Of a stretch of 5,816 bases of DNA, positions 1-5,744 are shown piece after piece. A model generated the notes under the pieces. The model did no database searches. It saw only the letters and a list, made by a program, of their open reading frames with translations, and had not been told where the DNA came from. This stretch comes from an uncultured Clostridia bacterium (lineage in GTDB: Bacteria > Bacillota_A > Clostridia > Oscillospirales > Acutalibacteraceae), in assembly GCA_937891215.1 (NCBI GenBank), contig CALAEU010000235.1:1-5816 (forward strand), read 5' to 3'. Position 1 is the stretch's first letter. Every line of letters starts with the position of its first letter. The position numbers and the translations under genes are program-made.

Positions 1-98
1 ACAGTCATTGATGTTTTAGCGTCCCCCTTAATACTTATAAAAATATGGTCAGGTTGAGGAGTGCTTCCCCTTGCTGGTTTTACTTTTAATTCACTCAT
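1..98 (-). CDS. Partial metallophosphoesterase, purple acid phosphatase-like N-terminus (5' end only)
   Basis: An open frame runs off the left edge of the window: 32 codons plus 2 bases, starting at ATG (98-96). The start reads MSELKVKPARGSTPQPDHIF and continues ISIKGDAKTSMT. The pattern P-x-H-[IV]-x-[IL]-S-x-x-G-D-x-x-T-S-M-T is what I expect at the start of the fibronectin-like N-terminal domain of purple acid phosphatase-type metallophosphoesterases, just before the usual VTW strand. That domain precedes a dinuclear-metal phosphoesterase domain, which would lie outside the window. The start is supported by an AAGGAAG Shine-Dalgarno site formed by the last codons of the upstream alaX-like gene. 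Only 2 bp separate the two genes, so they are probably co-transcribed and perhaps translationally coupled. No signal peptide is visible, which would suggest a cytoplasmic protein. The family call rests on about 20 residues and could be wrong; that a gene starts here is much surer. Confidence 0.6.
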   Translation of the reverse strand, partial: MSELKVKPARGSTPQPDHIFISIKGDAKTSMT

Positions 99-100
99 AT

Positions 101-1255
101 TTACACTTCCTTAAAGAAATCAATTATTGCCTGTTTTTCTGTTGCAACTTTACCCTGAATCATTCCGTCACGGCCACCGCCACGACCGTTTAATTTTTGT
201 GATATTTCATTTCTTAATGCGTTCATATCCTGTGTTTCTGACGCTATTACAAATGAATATCCATTTTCATCATCACCCGAAAATACTGCACTGTATTTTT
301 CAGTTTTTTTCATAGCGAAGTTCACTACTTCGCGCATCATATCTGCATCATAGCCATCAGTTATTAAAACTAATGAGCCATTTACTTCTTTTAAATTCTC
401 TTTATCTCTGTTTGCAACAGATAATCTGTACTCATAAAATTCACGACGTTCTTCACCTAAATCATTATAGAATTTTTCTGTTGCAGTAAAAATATCGTGT
501 TGTTTTACAGAAAGTAAATTTGAAATACCTAAAGCATTTTTATACTTTTCTCTGTAATCTTTTAAAGCAAGACTACCAGCTTTCATAACTATTCTTACAC
601 CGCCACGGTGTTTCATAAAATCGAGTAATTTTATAATACCTACTTCACCCGTTTTTTTAACATGCGGTGCGCAACAAGCGCAGACATCAACACCATCAAT
701 TTCTACTATTCTTACATCTTCTGTAAGTTCAAGTTTACTACGATAATCAAGATTTTTCAACTCTTTTTCATCAGGAAAATATATTTTAAAATCAAGATTT
801 CTATAAACTGCTTCGTTTGCTTCATCTTCAATTTCATCTAACTGTTCACGGTTTAACTCTCCGTTAAAGTCAATTGTAACATATTCATCATCCATATGGA
901 AGCCGACATTGTCAAAACCATATTTTTTATGTACTAAACCTGAAACAATGTGTTCTCCTGAATGATTCTGCATTCTTGAAAATCTTAAGGACCAATCAAT
1001 TTTACAGAAATATTCTGCACCTTCAGTTACAGGTTCTTTTGTTTTGTGGATAATTTCACCGTTTTCTTGCTGTACATCATAAACAAACATATCGCCTATA
1101 TAACCAGAGTCAGATTTCTGTCCACCACCTTCAGGAAAAAAGGCTGTTTTATCTAAAATGACGGCATAAAAGCCATCTCTTTTTTCACAAGAGATAGCTT
1201 CCGCATTAAATTCTTTTATATAACTGTCTTCGTAATATAATCGTTGAGTTTTCAT
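101..1255 (-). CDS. alaX: Alanyl-tRNA editing protein, AlaX-L type (AlaRS editing domain plus DHHA1)
   Basis: This is a free-standing trans-editing factor. The family hydrolyses Ser- or Gly-tRNA(Ala) mischarged by alanyl-tRNA synthetase, in the cytoplasm. The 384-aa product (counted from ATG 1255) begins with the AlaX/AlaRS second-additional-domain fold, including FFPEGGGQ at residues 39-46. The zinc site follows: HSGEH (98-102, HxxxH) and CCAPH (194-198, CxxxH, in place of the common CGGTH). A helical linker comes next, then a C-terminal DHHA1 domain ending in a glycine-rich GRGGGRDGMIQG (357-368). Length and domain order fit the long AlaX class; no aminoacylation domain is present, so this is not an alaS fragment. 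An in-frame GTG at 1264 would add three residues, but AGGTGA lies 6 nt before ATG 1255 and overlaps that GTG, so the ATG is preferred. The gene is 12 bp downstream of the yhhN-like gene and almost abuts the next one. Confidence 0.93.
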   Translation of the reverse strand: MKTQRLYYEDSYIKEFNAEAISCEKRDGFYAVILDKTAFFPEGGGQKSDSGYIGDMFVYDVQQENGEIIHKTKEPVTEGAEYFCKIDWSLRFSRMQNHSGEHIVSGLVHKKYGFDNVGFHMDDEYVTIDFNGELNREQLDEIEDEANEAVYRNLDFKIYFPDEKELKNLDYRSKLELTEDVRIVEIDGVDVCACCAPHVKKTGEVGIIKLLDFMKHRGGVRIVMKAGSLALKDYREKYKNALGISNLLSVKQHDIFTATEKFYNDLGEERREFYEYRLSVANRDKENLKEVNGSLVLITDGYDADMMREVVNFAMKKTEKYSAVFSGDDENGYSFVIASETQDMNALRNEISQKLNGRGGGRDGMIQGKVATEKQAIIDFFKEV

Positions 1256-1267
1256 TTTTATCACCTA

Positions 1268-1963
1268 TTATGAAACGAATAATGATGATGCCATTAAGAA
1301 TTGAGCACCATAATAAAGTGCGTGATTCACAACAACATTCACCCTTGTGTTTTTATTTTCACAGAAATAAATCTGTGCTAAGACACCATCTGACGCAATA
1401 AATAATACCATACCTACAACGCGTAAAACTGAGAACAATTTGAAATTATTTTCAATAGCAACTGCTACTGCTACGCCAGTTGTAAATGCCAAAACTGATG
1501 TATAAACTACTGAAATAAGTTTTGATGAGCCAAAATTTGCCTTCATTGTTTTTTCAGTGAACCAACAACTTACAGGACCAAACACAATGCCTATAATACC
1601 ACAAATTATAGTAAGTGAAGAAACTCCGTAAGTTATAAACATAGCACCTGAATAGAAAATGTGACCTATTAAAAAACTTATAAATCCTGCTTTTAAAAGT
1701 CCGTTCTTTTCTGTAGGGAATATATATTTTGCATCGAGCCATATATCACCCAAAAGACCACACACACAACCTGCAAAGAAAAGTAATGCCAACTCTAAAC
1801 TACAACTCTGATTTTCATAATATGCAGCAAGTGCTGTTAAAATCATAAAACAACTTGTGGTTGTTTTAAAAAATAAAACCCTTAATGAAACCTGAGGTTT
1901 TCTTTGGACTAAAAACAATATTAAGTTAACAACGCCTAACACTAAACAGATATAAAACAACAT
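1268..1963 (-). CDS. Lysoplasmalogenase family (YhhN/TMEM86) membrane protein
   Basis: This is an integral membrane protein of 231 aa with about eight hydrophobic segments (roughly 1-19, 28-47, 57-75, 92-111, 114-134, 149-171, 178-197 and 208-229). Family signatures are visible: GLLGDIWLD (69-77), GFISFLIGHIFY (93-104), ASDGVLA (190-196) and the C-terminal NHALYYGAQFLMA (213-225), with the conserved acidic residues and histidine expected in the membrane. The characterised members TMEM86A/B, and some bacterial homologues, cleave the vinyl-ether bond of lysoplasmalogens to give an aldehyde and a glycerophospho-headgroup. Plasmalogens are common in anaerobic clostridia, so the function is plausible, but activity cannot be read from sequence. 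The bacterial gene name yhhN is a family label only. ATG 1963 is preceded by AAGGGGAA about 9 nt upstream. It is the first gene of a leftward cluster, with a promoter and a candidate operator directly upstream. Confidence 0.85.
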   Translation of the reverse strand: MLFYICLVLGVVNLILFLVQRKPQVSLRVLFFKTTTSCFMILTALAAYYENQSCSLELALLFFAGCVCGLLGDIWLDAKYIFPTEKNGLLKAGFISFLIGHIFYSGAMFITYGVSSLTIICGIIGIVFGPVSCWFTEKTMKANFGSSKLISVVYTSVLAFTTGVAVAVAIENNFKLFSVLRVVGMVLFIASDGVLAQIYFCENKNTRVNVVVNHALYYGAQFLMASSLFVS

Positions 1964-1983
1964 ATGTAAATTCCCCTTTTTCT

Positions 1984-2007
1984 ACTCAAAGTGAGTGTTT
2001 ACTCAAT
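1984..2007 (-). promoter_or_regulatory. Candidate repressor operator (three alternating ACTCA/TGAGT half-sites)
   Basis: On the plus strand three half-sites alternate: ACTCA (1984-1988), TGAGT (1992-1996) and ACTCA (2001-2005). The right pair forms TGAGT-GTTT-ACTCA and sits in an 18-bp imperfect palindrome (1990-2007). The left pair forms ACTCA-AAG-TGAGT. The array begins at the -10 box of the leftward promoter and covers its predicted start site, a position typical of repression by steric blocking. The size and symmetry resemble TetR/AcrR-family operators, but no regulator gene is in the window and the family assignment is inference. In the transcript it could alternatively form only a weak 5-bp hairpin. 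Confidence 0.5.
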
Positions 2008-2034
2008 TTTAACACATTGTAGTATAAAAATCAA
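2006..2034 (-). promoter_or_regulatory. Sigma-A-type promoter for the leftward yhhN-like/alaX cluster
   Basis: Read on the minus strand, -35 TTGATT (2034-2029) is followed by a 17-bp spacer and -10 TAAAAT (2011-2006). A TGT directly before the -10 matches the extended -10 element. The predicted start site is near 1999, which leaves a short leader of about 35 nt before the start codon at 1963. It is the best hexamer pair found upstream of this gene, and it is overlapped by the candidate operator. Confidence 0.65.
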
Positions 2035-2084
2035 TCATATTTATTAAGAACAAATTAAATTTTCCAAATTATAGTATTATTCTA

Positions 2085-2113
2085 TTGATTTATCTTTTAT
2101 ATTGTTGTAAAAT
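2085..2113 (+). promoter_or_regulatory. Sigma-A-type promoter for the rightward three-gene operon
   Basis: TTGATT (2085-2090), a 17-bp spacer and TAAAAT (2108-2113) form a near-consensus promoter, with a very A/T-rich stretch upstream (2041-2084) that could act as an UP element. The predicted start near 2120 gives a leader of only about 28 nt before ATG 2148, which still contains the AGAGGA ribosome site. The hexamers and spacing are identical to those of the divergent promoter at 2006-2034. The two -35 boxes are about 50 bp apart. No ACTCA/TGAGT half-sites were seen here. Confidence 0.6.
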
Positions 2114-2147
2114 TTTAAAATAATACAATTTGCAGAGGATTTTAATT

Positions 2148-2858
2148 ATGGAGTTCAAAAGAATAAAAAACAAAGAAAACAAACTCAAAAAGTTTATATC
2201 TTTAGCACTTATTATCGGTGTTATTTTAGCACAGATCCCAATTCTTATCAACGCTTATATTTATGAATACTCAAGCAAATACATATTAACAGTAGAAGAA
2301 ACAAAAGATTATAATGTAGATTGTGTTTTAGTTTTAGGTGCCGGTGTAAGACATGGTACGCCAACACCTATTTTGCAAGAAAGAATTTTAAGAAGTACAG
2401 AAGTTTTCAATACTGGTTGCACCGACAGAATTTTAATGAGTGGTGACCACGGCAGAGAAGACTATGACGAAGTTAATACTATGAAAGATTTTGCGACAGA
2501 TAACAGTGAAGTTCCTGCTACAAATATTTTAATGGACCACGCAGGTTTTTCAACTTACGAGTCAATGTACAGAGCAAAAGAAATTTTTGAGGTCGACAGT
2601 TTAATTATTGTCACCCAGGAGTTTCATTTATACAGAGCAATTTATAACGCAAGAAAGCTAGGCCTTGAAGCGTATGGCGTTTGTGCAGATGGTTACTTTA
2701 ACTTTGCTCTTTTGAAAGAGCTTTATAACGACTCAAGAGAATTTTTAGCAAGAGTTAAAGATTTCTTCTGGTGCATTATACAACCAGAACCAACATATTT
2801 AGGAGAAGTTATTCCGATTACTTCACCGGGTGAAGCAACCGATGACAAACTTGTTTAA
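2148..2858 (+). CDS. SanA/ElyC/YdcF-family (DUF218) membrane-anchored envelope protein
   Basis: The 236-aa protein has a basic N-terminus, one hydrophobic segment (about 14-39) and then a DUF218 domain, probably on the outer face of the membrane. Family motifs are clear: LGAGVR (63-68), PTPILQERI (72-80), MSGD (97-100), a D-x-A-G-F-S-T-Y-E-S-M block (about 130-140) and FHLYRA (159-164). Length is close to that of E. coli SanA. SanA affects vancomycin exclusion, and the related ElyC affects envelope and peptidoglycan assembly linked to the polyprenyl-phosphate carrier; the biochemical reaction is unsettled. An in-frame TTG at 2130 would add six residues, but AGAGGA (2134-2139) is placed 8 nt before ATG 2148, so the ATG is used. 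This is the first gene of the rightward operon, 24 bp before the flavoprotein gene. I do not assign the symbol sanA because family members differ in role. Confidence 0.85.
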   Translation: MEFKRIKNKENKLKKFISLALIIGVILAQIPILINAYIYEYSSKYILTVEETKDYNVDCVLVLGAGVRHGTPTPILQERILRSTEVFNTGCTDRILMSGDHGREDYDEVNTMKDFATDNSEVPATNILMDHAGFSTYESMYRAKEIFEVDSLIIVTQEFHLYRAIYNARKLGLEAYGVCADGYFNFALLKELYNDSREFLARVKDFFWCIIQPEPTYLGEVIPITSPGEATDDKLV

Positions 2859-2882
2859 AACTTTTTATAGAGTGAGATTTTT

Positions 2883-4439
2883 ATGGATTTTGATATTATT
2901 GTAATTGGTGCAGGTCTTGGTGGTCTTACCGCCGCTGCTTGTGCCACAAAAGAAGGCAAACGGGTTTTAGTTTTAGAAAAAGGTCTTGCCCCAGGTGGTA
3001 GTGCAACAAGTTACACCCGTGGCAGATTTGAATTTGAAGCATCTTTACATTCACTTTGCGGTTACTCAAAATCGCAAGGTGTTGGTGATGTGCGCATTAT
3101 TTTTGATGAACTCGGTATTACCGAAAAAATTGAGTGGTATCAGCCCCAAAACGCTTTTAGAATTATAACAAAATCTAAAAACGGCGAAAGAATTGACGCA
3201 ACACTCCCTTTTGGAATTGAAAAATTTATAAATGCAGTAGAAGAATATGCCCCAGGTAGTGCAGAACCTCTCACAAAACTTTTTGATTTAGCAGAAAACA
3301 GTGTAAATGCATTAAATCATCTTTGTTCAGTAGATGAAAAAATAAATATGGCATTTGCTAAAGGTCTTTTAAAGGATTACGGTGACTTTGTAAGAACTGC
3401 ACCTTATTCTGTAAATCGTGTTTTTAAAGCACTCAATATTCCACAAAGAGCTATTGAAATTTTATCTGGTATATGGTGTTTACTTGGCGTTGATTGTGAC
3501 CGCCTGAGTTTTCCCCAGTACATTACATTACTTTACTCTTATATTCAGTTTGGTTCATTTGTACCAAAAGAAAGAAGCAACGAAATAAGCCTCGCTCTCG
3601 CAGGATTTATTGAAGATAACAGAAGTCAGATTCGCTACAACTCAACTGTATCAAGAATCATTTTTGAAAAAGGTCAGGCAAAAGGCGTTATACTTAAAAA
3701 TGGTGAAAAGATTTTTTGTGACCATATTATTGCCAACTGCTCACCTACTGATGTATTTACAAAAATGATGAAAACAAATGATGTACCTGTAAGTGCAGTA
3801 AAAAGAACTAATGCAAGAAGTTTCGGGGCAAGAGGTGCAGCAATTTATTTAGGTCTTAACCGTTCTGCAAGTGATTTAGGAATTGAAGACTACACTACTA
3901 TTATTACTGAGACTTCTGACTCATCTGTTCAGTACAATTTAATGAGAACTTTAAACAGTAACAAAATGTGCATTGTAAGTTGCCTTAATAATGCAAACCC
4001 CGGTTGTTCACCAAAAGGCACCTGCATTTTAACATTTACCACGCTTTTTACAGATAACTGCTGGGGTAATGTTGAACCTAATAATTATTTTAACGAAAAA
4101 GATAACTTTGCAAAAAGAATTATAAATTTCTATGAAGAGTCAACAGGAATTAAAATAAGTGACTTTATTGAAGAAATTGAAATTGCAACACCGCTCACTT
4201 TTGCAAGATATATAAATACACCACAAGGCACAATTTATGGCTACTCATGTGACGAGTGGGACAGTGTGCTCTCGCGTTTTATGACAGAAGAAAGCGACTC
4301 TGACACAAAAGGACTGCGTTTTTGTGGCGGTTGGGGCACTCAGCACGCAGGTTACTCTTCTGCTATTTCTTCAGGCAGAAACACAGCTTACGCTACACTT
4401 TATGATATGGAATTATCATGTAAGGGGGAAAACAAATGA
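2883..4439 (+). CDS. FAD-dependent oxidoreductase, CrtI/CrtISO/RetSat (phytoene desaturase-like) superfamily
   Basis: The 518-aa flavoprotein starts with an FAD-binding Rossmann fold: GAGLGG at 9-14, with the acidic ribose-binding E32 closing the second strand, then PGGS at 37-40. The central region carries the superfamily's FARY-x-NTPQGTIYGY block (440-454). The C-terminal flavin motif runs from FCGGWGTQHAGY (480-491) to SSGRNTA (496-502). Layout and length fit phytoene desaturases, carotenoid isomerases and retinol saturases, which desaturate, isomerise or reduce polyene or isoprenoid chains. The usual P-x-G-G-x-x-x-L block is changed to PKERSNEISLAL (228-239), so a carotenoid substrate should not be assumed. 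No carotenoid genes are nearby. Its ribosome site is weak (GTGAG at about 2872-2876). The stop overlaps the next start as ATGA, implying coupled translation with the Fe-S reductase, its likely electron partner. The substrate is unknown. Confidence 0.85.
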   Translation: MDFDIIVIGAGLGGLTAAACATKEGKRVLVLEKGLAPGGSATSYTRGRFEFEASLHSLCGYSKSQGVGDVRIIFDELGITEKIEWYQPQNAFRIITKSKNGERIDATLPFGIEKFINAVEEYAPGSAEPLTKLFDLAENSVNALNHLCSVDEKINMAFAKGLLKDYGDFVRTAPYSVNRVFKALNIPQRAIEILSGIWCLLGVDCDRLSFPQYITLLYSYIQFGSFVPKERSNEISLALAGFIEDNRSQIRYNSTVSRIIFEKGQAKGVILKNGEKIFCDHIIANCSPTDVFTKMMKTNDVPVSAVKRTNARSFGARGAAIYLGLNRSASDLGIEDYTTIITETSDSSVQYNLMRTLNSNKMCIVSCLNNANPGCSPKGTCILTFTTLFTDNCWGNVEPNNYFNEKDNFAKRIINFYEESTGIKISDFIEEIEIATPLTFARYINTPQGTIYGYSCDEWDSVLSRFMTEESDSDTKGLRFCGGWGTQHAGYSSAISSGRNTAYATLYDMELSCKGENK

Positions 4440-5641
4440 AAGACAAATTAACCGTCAACTCCCCTTTAAAAGATTTTTCTGAGTTTGTGAGAATACCTGA
4501 ACACAGAAAATCTGTTATAAACCAGGCACTCTCTACACCTGTAAAGAAAAATTATGTAGTCAACTCAAACGCAAATTTTCTGCACCCTGATATTCAGTAT
4601 TTAAAAGTAAAAGAAGTAATAGAAGAAAGTACCGATGAGCGTTGTTATATTTTAGTACCTGACACTTCACACGGTACAGGTAAACTTGCTTTTTTCAGAC
4701 CAGGGCAATATTTAAGCATAACTTTGACTATCGGTAGTTCTGTCTTAACAAGACCTTTTACAATATGTTCTTCACCGAATGACTCTTATTATGAAGATTT
4801 TTATATGATAAAAGTTAAAAGAGTAATTCACGGATTTGCCACAAATCACATTTTTAACACCTGGCAAAAAGGTACAGAAGTTGTTGCTTCTGCCCCTCTC
4901 GGTAATTTTTATTATCAAAGTCTGAGAGATTATCCGTTTGTAATCGGTATAGCAGATAACGATGGCATACCAACATTTTTATCTATGGCAAGAGCAATTA
5001 AAGAAAAAAGTCTTGATGTTAACCTTACATTGTTTTATAGTTGCCGTGAAAAAAGCTCTGCTATTTTTATGGAGGAGCTTATAGAAATACAAAAAAGAAC
5101 AAGAAGCTTCAAAGTAATTTTTGTATTCAGCGATGAAAAAGTTGAAAATTATGAACGCGGTTTCATTACAAAACAACTTATAGAAACTTATGCACCACCT
5201 GAAAATTACAGGATTTTCATTGATGGTTCATCACAACTTTTAAAACTTGTTTCTACACAGATTGCAGAATTGAACTTAGAAAGAAAAGCTATACGGCTCA
5301 ACATCGGTTCACAGGTTAAAGATATAAAAACTATACCCGATTTCCCTGTGGAAAGCATAGGCAAAACTTTTGAATGCAAAGTAAAAAAAGATGGAAAGGT
5401 TTTAAAAACCATTCCGTGTAATAGTGAAGAGACTATTTTAGTAGCACTCGAAAGAGCGGGAATCCCGTCACTTTCACATTGTCGTGTCGGTTCTTGCGGA
5501 TATTGCAGAGCAAGACTTACCAAAGGTAATGTATTCATTCCAAACGGTGTGGATTCAAGAAAACTCGCAGATACAAAATACGGAATAATTCACCCGTGCG
5601 TGTCTTATGCGACAAGTGACCTTACAATCCAAATCAATTGA
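4436..5641 (+). CDS. Ferredoxin-reductase-type flavoprotein with C-terminal [2Fe-2S] domain
   Basis: The 401-aa protein resembles the PaaE/phenol hydroxylase reductase class. Residues 1-55 are an extra N-terminal segment. An FAD-binding barrel follows, with PGQYLSI (89-95), the flavin motif RPFTICSSP (106-114) and APLGNF (153-158). A nucleotide-binding-like domain spans about 165-285. The C-terminus is a plant-type [2Fe-2S] ferredoxin with C349-x4-C354-x2-C357 and C388, so all four cluster ligands are present. Such proteins pass electrons from NAD(P)H through FAD to the cluster and on to a partner enzyme. Here the pyridine-nucleotide motifs are degenerate: the expected GGxGITP reads DNDGIPT (174-180), and the expected CGP..M reads DGSSQLL (263-269). 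The hydride donor is therefore doubtful. The start overlaps the upstream stop by ATGA, with GGGGGA 8 nt ahead. It very likely serves the upstream flavoprotein. Confidence 0.87.
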   Translation: MKDKLTVNSPLKDFSEFVRIPEHRKSVINQALSTPVKKNYVVNSNANFLHPDIQYLKVKEVIEESTDERCYILVPDTSHGTGKLAFFRPGQYLSITLTIGSSVLTRPFTICSSPNDSYYEDFYMIKVKRVIHGFATNHIFNTWQKGTEVVASAPLGNFYYQSLRDYPFVIGIADNDGIPTFLSMARAIKEKSLDVNLTLFYSCREKSSAIFMEELIEIQKRTRSFKVIFVFSDEKVENYERGFITKQLIETYAPPENYRIFIDGSSQLLKLVSTQIAELNLERKAIRLNIGSQVKDIKTIPDFPVESIGKTFECKVKKDGKVLKTIPCNSEETILVALERAGIPSLSHCRVGSCGYCRARLTKGNVFIPNGVDSRKLADTKYGIIHPCVSYATSDLTIQIN

Positions 5642-5651
5642 TTTGGATTGT
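5624..5651. repeat. 28-nt perfect palindrome spanning the stop codon
   Basis: Two 14-bp arms, ACAATCCAAATCAA and TTGATTTGGATTGT, meet without a spacer at 5637/5638. The TGA stop of the reductase gene (5639-5641) lies in the right arm, so the last four residues and the stop are encoded inside the inverted repeat. In RNA it could fold into a hairpin with about a 4-nt loop. It lacks a following T-tract, so it is not a classical terminator on its own. It could stabilise the mRNA 3' end, be a protein-binding site, or mark the border of an inserted repeat. Confidence 0.9.
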
Positions 5652-5652
5652 T

Positions 5653-5687
5653 CAGGAAACAGGAATCAGGAAACAGGAAATAGGAAA
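5653..5687. repeat. Five tandem copies of a 7-bp unit (consensus CAGGAAA)
   Basis: Exact 7-bp periodicity runs over 35 bp. Units begin at 5653, 5660, 5667, 5674 and 5681. Three read CAGGAAA, one CAGGAAT and one TAGGAAA, followed by a decayed TGGAACA. It starts 2 bp after the palindrome. The first 10 bp (CAGGAAACAG) recur inverted at 5801-5810. Units this short are prone to slippage, so copy number may vary between strains. Confidence 0.9.
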
Positions 5688-5699
5688 TGGAACAAAGAA

Positions 5700-5744
5700 A
5701 AAACTCAGTTAACTGACTTAAAATCAATTAACTGAGTTTTGTTT
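5700..5744 (+). terminator. Rho-independent terminator of the three-gene operon
   Basis: A 13-bp perfect stem pairs AAAACTCAGTTAA (5700-5712) with TTAACTGAGTTTT (5728-5740). A further inner TGA/TCA pairing (5714-5716 with 5724-5726) closes the loop. The stem runs into TTTTGTTT (5737-5744). It lies about 60 bp after the last stop codon. The left side is A-rich (5694-5703), so the same hairpin could also stop transcription arriving from the right. Confidence 0.85.

Noticed and set aside
127..315. 62-aa plus-strand frame opposite the alaX 3' end
   Set aside because: It is antisense to the conserved DHHA1 domain; its histidine- and phenylalanine-rich composition is typical of a reverse-frame shadow.
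1253..1264. GTG start at 1264 for the AlaX-like protein
   Set aside because: The GTG is part of the AGGTGA ribosome site that is ideally placed for ATG 1255.
1554..1742. 62-aa minus-strand frame within the yhhN-like gene
   Set aside because: It is an out-of-frame overlap with a clear multipass membrane protein; no independent start signals.
2130..2150. TTG start at 2130 for the SanA-like protein
   Set aside because: It lies upstream of the AGAGGA site that serves ATG 2148, and very near the predicted transcription start.
2986..3168. 60-aa plus-strand frame inside the CrtI-like gene
   Set aside because: It is out of frame within the FAD-binding region of a full-length gene, with no sign of a frameshift.
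2883..4439. Carotenoid biosynthesis call (crtI/crtN) for the flavoprotein
   Set aside because: No crtB/crtM or other carotenoid gene is present, the mid-protein motif is altered, and the gene is coupled to a reductase that classical CrtI enzymes do not need.
4979..5176. 65-aa minus-strand frame inside the reductase gene
   Set aside because: It is an antisense shadow, rich in F, Y and K as expected opposite A/T-rich coding sequence.
5206..5538. 110-aa open frame on the minus strand inside the reductase gene
   Set aside because: It lies wholly antisense to a strongly supported flavin/[2Fe-2S] protein, has no convincing ribosome site or recognisable domain, and reads like a shadow of the cysteine-rich region.
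5624..5651. Intrinsic terminator at the stop-codon palindrome
   Set aside because: No T-tract follows and the stem is A/T-rich; the hairpin at 5700-5740 with its T-rich tail is the better terminator.
5653..5687. CRISPR-like array
   Set aside because: The units are only 7 bp with no spacers; it is a simple tandem repeat.
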